Part shown: positions 42,858-52,166 of the stretch, piece after piece
Layout of the letters: each line of letters opens with the position of its first letter
How positions within the stretch are numbered: position 1 is the stretch's first letter
Assembly (NCBI GenBank): GCA_963545565.1
Contig: CAUUJV010000001.1
Coordinates: forward strand, 186,001 to 250,000
DNA length: 64,000 bases
Direction of reading: 5' to 3'
Source: CAUUJV01 sp963545565
Lineage (GTDB): Bacteria; Actinomycetota; Actinomycetes; Actinomycetales; Bifidobacteriaceae
Translations under genes and position numbers: made by a program
Notes under the pieces: model-generated
Seen by the model: the letters and a program-made list of their open reading frames with translations, nothing else
Database searches by the model: none
Told to the model about the DNA's origin: nothing

Positions 42858-43061
42858 GAGTCCCTCCTCATTCTTTCATCCAGATGGATGCACACAGGGT
42901 GAAGCTATTGCACACATATCTTTTAAACGTTCAAGATATCCCGCGAATAACTCTCTTCCTGGATCCATGGCGTGAACGCCATATGTAGTATGTAGTGCCA
43001 GTTGCTTATCCTCGTATCTTTATGCGACACGCCGAAAGGCAACTTTGCTATTGTAACGACG

Positions 43062-43086
43062 TTTGTGGATTAATCAAATCCACAAA
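43062..43086. repeat. 10-bp perfect inverted repeat in the rapZ-whiA gap
   Basis: TTTGTGGATT, five bases, AATCCACAAA lies 33 bases past the rapZ stop. No T-run follows on either strand, so it is not a typical terminator; it may be an operator or RNA-end structure. The rest of the 261-base gap holds the presumed whiA promoter but nothing more that I recognise. Confidence 0.6.
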
Positions 43087-43118
43087 ATTATTCTCTGAGC
43101 ACAGAACAGCGATAAAAA

Positions 43119-44036
43119 CTATTCTTGACTGTGATGTTTACTTAATTCGCGTGCAGAAACAGTTACGTTCAGCCCCTTATTTCGTAATCTTTTACCCAGT
43201 TCTTGACTCATTGCAACAGAGCGATGTTGCCCGCCTGTGCATCCGATAGCAATAGTCACATAATGCTTATCTTCACGGGCGTAACCATCTATTGCTGTGA
43301 TGAGTGCTTTCTCGTAAGCGTCAAGAAAATCTTGTGCACCATCACTATTGAGTACATAATCACTGACTGGCTTGTCGAGTCCGTTGAGATCACGCAACCG
43401 TGGATCCCAATAAGGGTTTGGTAAAAAACGAACATCTGCCACAAAATCAGCATCTGTTGGAACACCGTGTTTAAAACCGAAGCTGAAAATATGCACGCTT
43501 ACAGTTGAAGCACCTTTGCCCACAAGTGATTCATAAATTTTGGTCGAAAGATCGTGAATACTTAAAACGCTAGTATCAATAACAGTGTCTGCTCGCTCTT
43601 TAAGGCCTTTAAGGAGCGCTCGCTCTTCACGAATTCCGTCGATAAGGCGGCGCCCGTCTTGCAATGGATGTGGGCGGCGTACAGACTCATAACGAGTGAT
43701 GAGCACAGCATCTGCGGCATCGAGGAAAAGGATACGAGTTTTTACGCCCAAATCGTCGAGATGACTGAGCACCTGATTGAGATCATCGAAGTAGGCGCGA
43801 GAACGCACATCAATAACAGCAGCAAGCTTGTGAACTTTGGATCCTGAAGACGTCATCATATCGACAAGAGGAATAAGCAACTTTGGGGGAACATTGTCAA
43901 CTACATACCACCCAATATCTTCTACACTGTCTGCAGCATGAGTTCGGCCTGCTCCAGACATTCCGGTGATTAAAAGAACTTCAAAATCTTCATGCTGCAG
44001 CATATGAGGTGATGAATAGGGTGAAGTTTCTGGCAT
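43119..44036 (-). CDS. rapZ: RapZ/YvcJ nucleotide-binding protein
   Basis: RapZ is an RNase adaptor that controls amino sugar metabolism in enterobacteria; in Gram-positives (YvcJ) the role is less clear. The 305-residue protein has an N-terminal P-loop (LLITGMSGAGRTHAADSVED), then DNVPPKLL and a Walker B-like stretch ILFLDAADAVL. The conserved C-terminal half contains SFGFKHGVPTDADFVADVRFLPNPYW and IGCTGGQHRSVAMS, quoted in part. Its start overlaps the aroE stop by one base, and the uvrC-aroE-rapZ unit is transcribed together. Confidence 0.94.
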   Translation of the reverse strand: MPETSPYSSPHMLQHEDFEVLLITGMSGAGRTHAADSVEDIGWYVVDNVPPKLLIPLVDMMTSSGSKVHKLAAVIDVRSRAYFDDLNQVLSHLDDLGVKTRILFLDAADAVLITRYESVRRPHPLQDGRRLIDGIREERALLKGLKERADTVIDTSVLSIHDLSTKIYESLVGKGASTVSVHIFSFGFKHGVPTDADFVADVRFLPNPYWDPRLRDLNGLDKPVSDYVLNSDGAQDFLDAYEKALITAIDGYAREDKHYVTIAIGCTGGQHRSVAMSQELGKRLRNKGLNVTVSARELSKHHSQE

Positions 44037-45046
44037 TACAAAACCTCCTGAAGAGCTGCCCGCATATGGGGTAATGCTTTTTCAATAATTGTGAAAATTG
44101 GTATAGAAGTCATAAAAGAAATTTGGCCGATTGCCTGGTGGAGAAGCATATGTTCCCCTCCAATAGCGATGGTTTTCCCCGGATTTATTGATTGCCACGC
44201 CTGCATAAGATCAGTCGGACGAGGATCATACACAACATCGAGCAGGATGCCATGTGGTTCTGCATCTTTAGCTGATGAGTCGAGAGACGCTCGCAGATTG
44301 GCGGCAATAGCATCGCAACCATGAGCAGGAATTGTACTAATAACAACATCTGAATTTATGCGATGCTCTGAGAAGGCTTCATTCAGGGGAACAACAGACA
44401 CTGAAATATGTAAAGATTGAGCAAGTTTGGCCAAATCTTGAGCCTTCTCAGGTGAACGAGCAGAAATACATAGCTGTGAAATTCCTAGCTCATACGCTGC
44501 AGCAATCGCTGAGCCAGCTGTCGAACCCGAACCTAGCACAAGTGCCGAGTGCGGTGAAAAGCTTAGAACCCTATCAAAAGTTGTATCTGGGGTCTGAGTA
44601 GTCGATTTGACTTTTGCGACATTTGCCACTCCTGATGCTGCTTTCTCTGCTGCCTCTGTTATGGCGTGAACGATTCCTGGAACATCAGTATTAGCGAGAC
44701 TCATATAGGGCAGACTGGAATTATCGGAGCTATAAGAATCATAAGAATTTTGTTGCGACCAATCAAAAACTACGGTATTCGCAACATTCAAAGATTTAAC
44801 CCATGGATCAGTGGTAATTCCATAACGAATTATGTCTTTTTTCAGCGGCATAGTAAGGCTTAGCCCTGCCCACGACGAATCCAAGGAATGCAAAAAGTCA
44901 TGCAGAGATTCAGTATTAACCTGTGCTCGGGAATACTCCCAATTATCGAGCTGTAGTGCTTCGTATGCAGCATTGTGCAAAATAGGTGAAAGCGAATGCT
45001 CAATTGGATCGCCAAGAACGGCGGTACGGTGAATTGCGTTACTCAT
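44036..45046 (-). CDS. aroE: Shikimate dehydrogenase
   Basis: AroE reduces 3-dehydroshikimate in aromatic amino acid synthesis. The 336-residue product is longer than the usual 270-290 because of a polar loop of about 35 residues around position 150 (ASGVANVAKVKSTTQTP). Substrate-binding features include GDPIEHSLSPILHNAAYEAL, SLTMPLKKD (catalytic Lys) and NTDVPG (catalytic Asp). The NADP-binding part has ALVLGSGSTAGSA and the C-terminal LLHQAIGQISFMT. The start codon at 45046 overlaps the uvrC stop by 8 bases, with AAAGG eight bases before it; GTG 45055 is a second option. The QuiB branch cannot be excluded. Confidence 0.88.
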   Translation of the reverse strand: MSNAIHRTAVLGDPIEHSLSPILHNAAYEALQLDNWEYSRAQVNTESLHDFLHSLDSSWAGLSLTMPLKKDIIRYGITTDPWVKSLNVANTVVFDWSQQNSYDSYSSDNSSLPYMSLANTDVPGIVHAITEAAEKAASGVANVAKVKSTTQTPDTTFDRVLSFSPHSALVLGSGSTAGSAIAAAYELGISQLCISARSPEKAQDLAKLAQSLHISVSVVPLNEAFSEHRINSDVVISTIPAHGCDAIAANLRASLDSSAKDAEPHGILLDVVYDPRPTDLMQAWQSINPGKTIAIGGEHMLLHQAIGQISFMTSIPIFTIIEKALPHMRAALQEVL

Positions 45047-47294
45047 TGTCATCACCTTTATTATGCAATGCCTTATAGATAGTTTCTGCTTTTGCTAAGC
45101 CTATTCCCTTAACACTTTGGAGTTCTTCGACAGAAGCTTCCCGTATTGCTTTCACAGATCCGAATGCCGAAAGCAGGCGCTTCTGATATGACAAACCAAT
45201 ACCAGGAATATCATCTAATGCTGAGCGGAGAGCTCCTTTACGCCGAGTCTGGCGGTGATAAGTAATGGCAAATCTGTGAGATTCATCGCGCACTCTCTGC
45301 ATCAAGTACATTCCCTCGGATTGACGCTTCATAATCACTGGATAGTCTTCGCCGGGTAGCCAAATTTCTTCGAGCTTCTTTGCAAGTCCGCATACGGCAA
45401 TATCGTCGACATGACTGTCATGCAGTGCTCGTGCTGCCGCTTCTACCTGAGGTTTACCACCGTCCACCACAATGAGATTGGGCTTATAAGCAAAGTAATG
45501 TAGATTCGTGTCTTGCTGCACGCCCTGACCTTCAGAACCTATGCTCTCCCCCGTATCACCGGCGATATTACCGTGCTTAAAACGGCGCATAAGAGTTTCA
45601 TAGAGCGCTGAAGTATCGTCAATTGCACCATTTCCATCAATACCACGAATAGCGAATCGCCGGTATGCTGATCTTTTTGAGACAGCGTCTTCAAACACCA
45701 CCATAGAGGAAACCTGGAATTTACCGCCTACGGTGTTAGAAATGTCATAGCATTCAATGCGAAGTGGTTGCTGAGGAAGTTCCAATGCTTCGGCAATTTC
45801 CGTCATGGCCTGTGTGCGCATACCCAAATCGGTAATGCGGCTGAGCTTTGAACGTTGCAGAGATTGAGCTGCATTGGCATTCGCACGCTCCATAAGAGTT
45901 CGTTTCTCTCCTCGCTGAGCCACGCGAATAGTTACGGCAGATCCTCTCAAGTCAGAAAGCCACTTTTGCAGCTCATCAGCTTTATCAGGCATAATTGGAA
46001 CAAGCACTTCCCTAGGAATTGGCGCAATCGGCGAAAGAAAATCATCTCGGCCAGTTTTTTCTTCAGTATTATGCCGGCTCCGTGTAGCCTGAGACCTCGC
46101 AGCTGCATCTGTTGCAGTCGTTTGCTGCGTTGGTGCAAGAGCGTTACGTTCCTCTGAAATTGCTGTGGAAGCACCTGTGACGGATTGCTCCTCCTTAGAT
46201 GCCTCTTCAATCACTGATGAATAGACCTGTGTGATGAGATCTGCCATGAGTTCAGAATTTTCAATATCATCGACGCGCTCAACATTCCAGCTTTTTTCAC
46301 CACGAATTGTGCCAGACCTCACGAAAAAGGCATGCACACTTGCTTCAAGCTCATCAGAATCTAAACCAAAGATATCTGCGTCAGTATCGTCATCAAAGAC
46401 AACGGAATTCTGCTCAAGTACAGATGATAATGCTTGAATTTGGTCGCGCAGACGGGCTGCTTTTTCGAATTCGAGATTTGCACTTGCTTCTTTCATCTCA
46501 TTGGTAAGCTGGCGAGAATAGGAAGCTCCCAAGCGGCCAGTGAGAATACCAACAAGGCGCTCGCACATTGCTCTATGTTCTTTTACACTGATTCTGCCGA
46601 CGCATGGAGCTGAACACTTGCCGATTTGAGCAAGCAAACATGGCCTGCCAGTCATCTGTGCTTTGCGGAAAATGCTGGGTGAACATGTGCGGACTGGATA
46701 CGCTTGCAATAATGAATCCAGCGTTTGCCGCATATTCCAGACCTTTGCATAAGGCCCAAAATAGCGTGTTCCACGTGTTTTACGGTTTCGAGTCACCCAT
46801 ATTCGAGGAACTTCCTCAGACACAGAAATAGCTAAGTATGGGTATGTTTTATCGTCGCGGAAAACAACATTGAAGCGCGGATCAAATTCTTTAATCCATG
46901 TGTATTCGAGAGTTAGAGACTCTAGCTCCGTTCCCACTACTGTCCATTCCAGACTCCGAGCAGTCAAAACCATTGTTTGAGTACGAGGATGAAGCCTGCT
47001 TAACGGCTGGAAATAGTTCGTTAAACGGTTGCGAAGATTCTTGGCTTTGCCAACGTAAATAACACGGCCATCACCATCACGCCATTTGTATACACCTGGT
47101 TGAGCTGGAATATCTGAAGTTTTTGGACGAAACAAGTCTCGGGAATCGCCAAGGAGAGGAGTGCCATTAGCATTAACTCCCCCAGAAAAAGTTTGTGACG
47201 CAGTAACAGCATGAGAGTGTAAACCACTATCGAGTAAAGACTTTGCAGTCTTGCGCCACTCCCCCTCAGAGTGTTTCTCAAAAACTTTGGCCAT
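45039..47294 (-). CDS. uvrC: Excinuclease ABC subunit C
   Basis: UvrC makes both incisions in nucleotide excision repair. At 751 residues it is longer than the usual 610-690. About 55 extra residues (EKHSEGEWRKTAKSLLDSG) precede the GIY-YIG domain, which shows PGVYKWRDGDGRVIYVGKAK. The UVR motif (EFEKAARLRDQIQAL) is near residue 275. A polar insertion of about 70 residues rich in Ala, Thr, Gln and Glu follows (around SVTGASTAISEERN). Then come the RNase H-like incision domain (IECYDISNTVGG, DGGKPQVEAA, GLAKKLEEIW) and two helix-hairpin-helix motifs. It follows uvrA by 23 bases. Confidence 0.95.
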   Translation of the reverse strand: MAKVFEKHSEGEWRKTAKSLLDSGLHSHAVTASQTFSGGVNANGTPLLGDSRDLFRPKTSDIPAQPGVYKWRDGDGRVIYVGKAKNLRNRLTNYFQPLSRLHPRTQTMVLTARSLEWTVVGTELESLTLEYTWIKEFDPRFNVVFRDDKTYPYLAISVSEEVPRIWVTRNRKTRGTRYFGPYAKVWNMRQTLDSLLQAYPVRTCSPSIFRKAQMTGRPCLLAQIGKCSAPCVGRISVKEHRAMCERLVGILTGRLGASYSRQLTNEMKEASANLEFEKAARLRDQIQALSSVLEQNSVVFDDDTDADIFGLDSDELEASVHAFFVRSGTIRGEKSWNVERVDDIENSELMADLITQVYSSVIEEASKEEQSVTGASTAISEERNALAPTQQTTATDAAARSQATRSRHNTEEKTGRDDFLSPIAPIPREVLVPIMPDKADELQKWLSDLRGSAVTIRVAQRGEKRTLMERANANAAQSLQRSKLSRITDLGMRTQAMTEIAEALELPQQPLRIECYDISNTVGGKFQVSSMVVFEDAVSKRSAYRRFAIRGIDGNGAIDDTSALYETLMRRFKHGNIAGDTGESIGSEGQGVQQDTNLHYFAYKPNLIVVDGGKPQVEAAARALHDSHVDDIAVCGLAKKLEEIWLPGEDYPVIMKRQSEGMYLMQRVRDESHRFAITYHRQTRRKGALRSALDDIPGIGLSYQKRLLSAFGSVKAIREASVEELQSVKGIGLAKAETIYKALHNKGDDNE

Positions 47295-47317
47295 GAAATT
47301 TATTAATCTGCTTTCTC

Positions 47318-50230
47318 TTACTTATTCTTCTGATTACTCTTCAACATTGGTGCAAGATACTTACCGGTCCAGCTGTCGGGATTTTCGGCAACTTGCTCTG
47401 GAGTACCCTGCGCAACGATTGTTCCTCCGCCGTTCCCGCCTTCTGGGCCAAGGTCGATAATCCAATCTGCACTCTTTACCACATCAAGATTATGCTCAAT
47501 GATAATAACGGTATTTCCTTTATCAACCAATCCTTGAAGTACCGTCATGAGCTTATTGACATCTTCAAAATGCAATCCAGTTGTTGGCTCATCAAGAATA
47601 TACACAGTGCGACCATCGGAGCGTTTATGCAATTCTGTTGCAAGCTTAACTCGCTGGCTTTCACCGCCAGACAACGTTGGGGCAGGCTGACCTAAACGAA
47701 TATAGCCAAGTCCAACATCAACAAGGGTGTCAAGATAGCGCGAAATTCCGGGGTAAGCCTTAAAGAACTGAGCTGCTTCAGCAATTGGCATATCAAGAAT
47801 ATCTGCAACAGTTTTGCCGTTGTAGGTAACTTCGAGAGTCTCGCGGTTGTAGCGTTTACCGTGGCAAACCTCGCAGTCTACATACACATCTGGAAGGAAG
47901 TTCATTTCAATCTTCAAAGTGCCGTCACCGTGGCACGCCTCGCAGCGTCCTCCCTTAACGTTGAATGAGAATCGACCCGGGCCATACCCTCGAACTTGTG
48001 CTTCTGGAGTTTTAGCCATGAGTGTGCGAATCTTGTCCCACACACCTGTGTACGTAGCAGGGTTTGAGCGAGGCGTACGACCAATTGGATTTTGATCGAC
48101 GTGAATAACTTTTTTAAGCTGATCAACGCCTTCAACACGCGTATGCTTTCCTGGAACGATGCGTGCTCCATTGAGATTATCTGCCAACACTGGGTAGAGG
48201 ATGGAATTAACAAGCGTTGACTTACCCGACCCTGAAACACCCGTAACCGCTGTCATTACGCCTAATGGGAAATCTACAGTGAGATTCTTAAGATTATTTT
48301 CTCGTGCTCCTACAACAGTGAGTTTATCCCCGGTTTTTTTAACCTTGCGGCGCTTCTTAGGAACTTCAATAGCTCGACGACCATAAATATAAGCACCTGT
48401 AATAGAGCGCTCCGCCTTCTCAAGACCCGCTGCCGGGCCGGAGTAGATAACCTCACCGCCATGCTCACCAGCTCCGGGGCCAATATCCACAAGCCAGTCA
48501 GCTGTTTCGATAGTCTCCTGATCGTGCTCAACAACAATCAACGTGTTACCTAAGTCTCGAAGATTATGCAGAGTGCTGATAAGCCGATCATTATCGCGCT
48601 GATGCAAGCCGATAGATGGTTCATCGAGCACATACATCACGCCAACAAGACCAGAACCAATTTGAGTTGCAAGACGAATGCGCTGTGCTTCACCACCAGA
48701 CAAAGTGGCTGCTGCACGAGACATAGTGAGGTAGTTTAACCCCACGTCATTTAAGAAGCTCAAACGTGCGCGAATTTCCTTAAGAACTTCTGAAGCAATT
48801 TTGGCAGCAGAGCCTTCTAAATGCAGATTATTCGCCCATGCGAGGCAGTCAGAAATAGGCATATCGCATAAGTCAATAATGGATTGATCTGCAACGGTTA
48901 CAGCCAAAACTTCCGGCTTCAAACGCTTACCATGGCACACAGAGCATGGAACTTCGCGCATGTATGATTCGTAGTATTGCTTCATCTGGTCAGAATCGGT
49001 TTCATCATGCTTGCGCATAAGAGTGCGCACCACGCCCTCAAAACCGCTTGAATATTCGCGTAAACGTCCCCAGCGATTACGATACGAGACTTTTACTTCA
49101 AAATCGTGACCGTAGAGAATTGCCTGGCGAACATCTTCCGGTAGATCTTTCCATGGGGTGTTCATACTGAAGCCAAGCTCGTCAGCTAAACCATTGAGTA
49201 AATGCCCATAGAACTGTGCCTGGGTTTTTGTGGTCTGCCAAGGTTCAATAGCTCCCTGATTTAAAGACTTTTCGGGGTCTGGAATTACAAGCTCAGGATC
49301 AATTTCCATGCTGAAGCCGATGCCAGTGCACTCTGGACAAGCACCATAAGGAGCGTTGAAGGAGAAGGTACGTGGCTCAATTTCGTCAAGTTCAAGCTCA
49401 TGCCCATTCGGACAGCTGCGTTTTTCAGAGAATGGTTTACGACGCTGCGGATCATTTTCGTCTAAATCAACAAAATCTGCAATAACAGTGCCGTGGGAAA
49501 GACGAAGTGCAGTTTCCACAGAGTCTGTCAAACGCTGACGAATACTGTCTTTGATAGCCAAACGGTCAATAACAACTTCGATAGTATGTTTCTTCTGTTT
49601 GGCAAGTTTAATGTCATCAGAAAGCTGAACGAGTTCACCATCGATAATTGCACGAGCATAACCATCTGAACGCAAAGTTTCAAGCAACTCCACGAACTCG
49701 CCTTTACGTCCCTTAGCAATCGGAGCCAAAAGCTGGAAACGAGTTTTCTCCTCACGCTTCATCAAAGAATCCACAATCTGCTGAGGAGTTTGAGCAGTCA
49801 CAAGTTCACCGCATATAGGGCAATGTGGAACGCCTGTTCGAGCAAAAAGCAAACGCAAATAATCGTAAATTTCGGTAATAGTTCCCACTGTAGAACGAGG
49901 ATTACGATTCGTGGTCTTCTGGTCTATAGAAACCGCTGGACTCAAACCTTCAATGAAATCAACATCAGGTTTATCCATTTGCCCCAAAAACTGGCGGGCA
50001 TACGCAGAAAGTGACTCAACATAGCGCCTCTGCCCTTCCGCAAATAAAGTGTCAAAAGCTAGAGAAGACTTGCCAGATCCTGATAATCCCGTGAAAACCA
50101 CAAGCTTATTGCGAGGAATTGCAAGATCGACATTTTTTAAATTATGCTCACGCGCACCTTGTATAACGATTTTTTGATCCAACGGCAAATCTGATAAATC
50201 CTGAATAATGGCTTGAGATGCCTGATTCAT
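47318..50230 (-). CDS. uvrA: Excinuclease ABC subunit A
   Basis: UvrA recognises DNA damage and loads UvrB. About 970 residues contain two ABC ATPase modules: Walker A GLSGSGKSSLAFDTL and GVSGSGKSTLVNSIL. Signature motifs are TLSGGEAQRIRLATQ and TLSGGESQRVKLATEL. Zinc modules are CPICG, CPNGH...CPEC and CEACHGDG...CEVCHGKRYN. No domain is missing. ATG 50230 has GAGGA spaced six bases before it, so I prefer it to the frame opening at 50248. The uvrA-uvrC-aroE-rapZ genes form one transcription unit; uvrB is elsewhere. Confidence 0.97.
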   Translation of the reverse strand: MNQASQAIIQDLSDLPLDQKIVIQGAREHNLKNVDLAIPRNKLVVFTGLSGSGKSSLAFDTLFAEGQRRYVESLSAYARQFLGQMDKPDVDFIEGLSPAVSIDQKTTNRNPRSTVGTITEIYDYLRLLFARTGVPHCPICGELVTAQTPQQIVDSLMKREEKTRFQLLAPIAKGRKGEFVELLETLRSDGYARAIIDGELVQLSDDIKLAKQKKHTIEVVIDRLAIKDSIRQRLTDSVETALRLSHGTVIADFVDLDENDPQRRKPFSEKRSCPNGHELELDEIEPRTFSFNAPYGACPECTGIGFSMEIDPELVIPDPEKSLNQGAIEPWQTTKTQAQFYGHLLNGLADELGFSMNTPWKDLPEDVRQAILYGHDFEVKVSYRNRWGRLREYSSGFEGVVRTLMRKHDETDSDQMKQYYESYMREVPCSVCHGKRLKPEVLAVTVADQSIIDLCDMPISDCLAWANNLHLEGSAAKIASEVLKEIRARLSFLNDVGLNYLTMSRAAATLSGGEAQRIRLATQIGSGLVGVMYVLDEPSIGLHQRDNDRLISTLHNLRDLGNTLIVVEHDQETIETADWLVDIGPGAGEHGGEVIYSGPAAGLEKAERSITGAYIYGRRAIEVPKKRRKVKKTGDKLTVVGARENNLKNLTVDFPLGVMTAVTGVSGSGKSTLVNSILYPVLADNLNGARIVPGKHTRVEGVDQLKKVIHVDQNPIGRTPRSNPATYTGVWDKIRTLMAKTPEAQVRGYGPGRFSFNVKGGRCEACHGDGTLKIEMNFLPDVYVDCEVCHGKRYNRETLEVTYNGKTVADILDMPIAEAAQFFKAYPGISRYLDTLVDVGLGYIRLGQPAPTLSGGESQRVKLATELHKRSDGRTVYILDEPTTGLHFEDVNKLMTVLQGLVDKGNTVIIIEHNLDVVKSADWIIDLGPEGGNGGGTIVAQGTPEQVAENPDSWTGKYLAPMLKSNQKNK

Positions 50231-50454
50231 ACGTATCCTCATCCTCATGTGCGCGGTAATGCGCGAGTTTCTTGTCTTCTGTAATACTACGAATAATGAG
50301 GCACAAAGTGTGTAAAGTTAAGCCTTTAGGCGAGTTTGGCTTGGCTTACTTGTAAAGAATCGTGAAAGTGCCTTATATTCCGCTGGTCAGCCTACTATAG
50401 AACTTCGTAGTTCGTGTATGTAATCGAATTTATGTGTGAGGAGAAGCGCGTTAT

Positions 50455-52056
50455 ATGAGTATCGATGCCCGAGGTTTAGAAATTCGCATTGGTGCACGTC
50501 TTCTCTTAGCTCCAACTGATTTTCATGTTGGTAAGGGTGATCGTATTGGTTTAGTGGGGCGCAATGGAGCGGGTAAAACTACTCTAACGCGTGTTATTAC
50601 TCAGGAAATGCTTCCTTCGGCTGGCAAAGTCACTATTGGCGGAAAGCTTGGATATTTGCCGCAGGATACTCATGCTGCAGACCCTGAACAGACTGCTATT
50701 GACCGCATTATGAGTGCTCGTGAAATCTCATCCATTATTGCTCGTATGCGCAAGGCTGAAAAAGAGATGATAGACCCTGATCCAAAGGTTATGGAAAAGG
50801 CTATGAATCGCTACGACAAAGCGATGCAAGATTTTGATAATGCCGATGGATATTCTGCTCAATCTGATGCGACGATTTTGGCTGAAAGCTTGGGCATCGA
50901 TCAAGATGTTTTAAGCCGTGCCCTCGGAACGCTTTCCGGCGGGCAGCGCCGCCGCATTGAGCTTGCGCGTATTCTATTTTCTGATGCAGACACATTGATT
51001 CTTGACGAACCTACAAACCATTTGGATGCAGATTCTATTGAATGGCTCAAGAACTATCTGAAAACTTATGACGGTGGATTTATCGTAATTTCCCACTCCA
51101 CTGAACTTTTAGGTGAGACTGTTAATAAAGTATGGCATTTGGATGCTCAGCGCTCTCAAATCGATATGTATTCCATGGGGTGGGCAGCATACTTGCGCCA
51201 GCGCGTAGTAGATGAAGAGCGCAGGCGCCGTGAACGTGAAGTTGCCCAGAAAAAAGCAGATCGCTTAATGAAACAAGGCATTCGCTTGCACGCTAAAGCC
51301 ACTAAAGCTGTGGCTGCGCAGAATATGATGCGTCGAGCAGAGAAGCTTCTTGAAGAAACTGAACCAATGCAGCGTAAGGAAAAGGTAGCTGATTTGCGCT
51401 TCCCTACTCCTGATCCATGTGGTCGCACGCCAATCATGGCTAAAGATATTTCTAAAGCTTATGGTTCAAATATTGTGTTTGCGGGAATCAATTTAGCAAT
51501 TGATAAGGGTTCGCGAGTAGTAATTCTGGGCTACAACGGTGCTGGTAAAACCACGACTTTACGTATTCTTGCTGGCGAAGATGAGCCTGATACTGGTACC
51601 GTGGAATTTGGTCACGGCGCAAAAATTGGTTACTTTGCGCAGGAGCATGATACTTTAGACAATTCCATCAGCGTACTTGAGAATTTACAGCATGTGGCTC
51701 CAGATTTGGATAACACGCAAGCTCGCAATATTCTCGGCAGCTTCCTTTTCTCTGGTGATGATGCATTGAAACCTACTTCTGTGCTTTCAGGCGGTGAGAA
51801 GACTCGTTTGGCACTCGCAACTTTGGTGACGAGCCGCGCAAATGTGCTTCTTCTTGATGAGCCTACGAATAATTTGGATCCTGCTAGTCGCGACGAAATT
51901 CTTTCCGCAATCTCTAAGTACGAAGGTGCTATCGTACTCGTCACCCACGATGAGGGCGCTGTGCAGGCGCTGAATCCTGAGCGGGTTTTGCTGCTTCCTG
52001 ATGGAGATGAAGATTTGTGGAATGACAGCTACTTGGATTTGGTTGCTCTGGAATAA
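50455..52056 (+). CDS. ABC-F family ATPase
   Basis: A soluble double ATPase of 533 residues without membrane segments, typical of ABC-F proteins that act on the ribosome. The first module has GRNGAGKTTL, LSGGQRRRIELARIL and LILDEPTNHLD. The linker helices (residues about 245-315) are rich in Arg, Lys and Glu. The second module has GYNGAGKTTTLRILAG, LSGGEKTRLALATLV and LLLDEPTNNLD. The catalytic Glu follows both Walker B Asp residues. The type is closest to the actinobacterial Uup/EttA-like housekeeping members. Antibiotic-resistance ABC-F proteins have longer linkers, so resistance is less likely. GAGGAG precedes the ATG. Confidence 0.9.
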   Translation: MSIDARGLEIRIGARLLLAPTDFHVGKGDRIGLVGRNGAGKTTLTRVITQEMLPSAGKVTIGGKLGYLPQDTHAADPEQTAIDRIMSAREISSIIARMRKAEKEMIDPDPKVMEKAMNRYDKAMQDFDNADGYSAQSDATILAESLGIDQDVLSRALGTLSGGQRRRIELARILFSDADTLILDEPTNHLDADSIEWLKNYLKTYDGGFIVISHSTELLGETVNKVWHLDAQRSQIDMYSMGWAAYLRQRVVDEERRRREREVAQKKADRLMKQGIRLHAKATKAVAAQNMMRRAEKLLEETEPMQRKEKVADLRFPTPDPCGRTPIMAKDISKAYGSNIVFAGINLAIDKGSRVVILGYNGAGKTTTLRILAGEDEPDTGTVEFGHGAKIGYFAQEHDTLDNSISVLENLQHVAPDLDNTQARNILGSFLFSGDDALKPTSVLSGGEKTRLALATLVTSRANVLLLDEPTNNLDPASRDEILSAISKYEGAIVLVTHDEGAVQALNPERVLLLPDGDEDLWNDSYLDLVALE

Positions 52057-52132
52057 ATCCTCACAAGCTTGGTCTTACGGTGCTTACGATGCTTAGAAGG
52101 CCTTACTATTTTAGCTCTCGTTATAAATAGCC

Positions 52133-52166
52133 TTGCTGTAATTGCTTGCTGCTATAAATAGTATTT
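52133..52166 (+). promoter_or_regulatory. Probable promoter of the LysR gene, suggesting a leaderless mRNA
   Basis: TATAAAT (52153-52159) lies seven bases before the ATG of the LysR gene, which has no Shine-Dalgarno sequence. A -35-like TTGCTG is at 52133-52138. A second TATAAATAG copy lies about 30 bases upstream. Transcription would begin at or next to the start codon. Confidence 0.5.

Noticed and set aside
43062..43086. Terminator after rapZ
   Set aside because: The stem is perfect, but no T-run follows on either strand, so it is listed only as an inverted repeat.
50380..50440. LexA box before uvrA and the ABC-F gene
   Set aside because: The inverted repeat GAACT-TCGT-AGTTC has the wrong half-site spacing for a LexA operator.
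50455..52056. Antibiotic-resistance ABC-F protein
   Set aside because: The interdomain linker is short and the sequence fits the housekeeping type; there is no neighbouring resistance or mobile gene.
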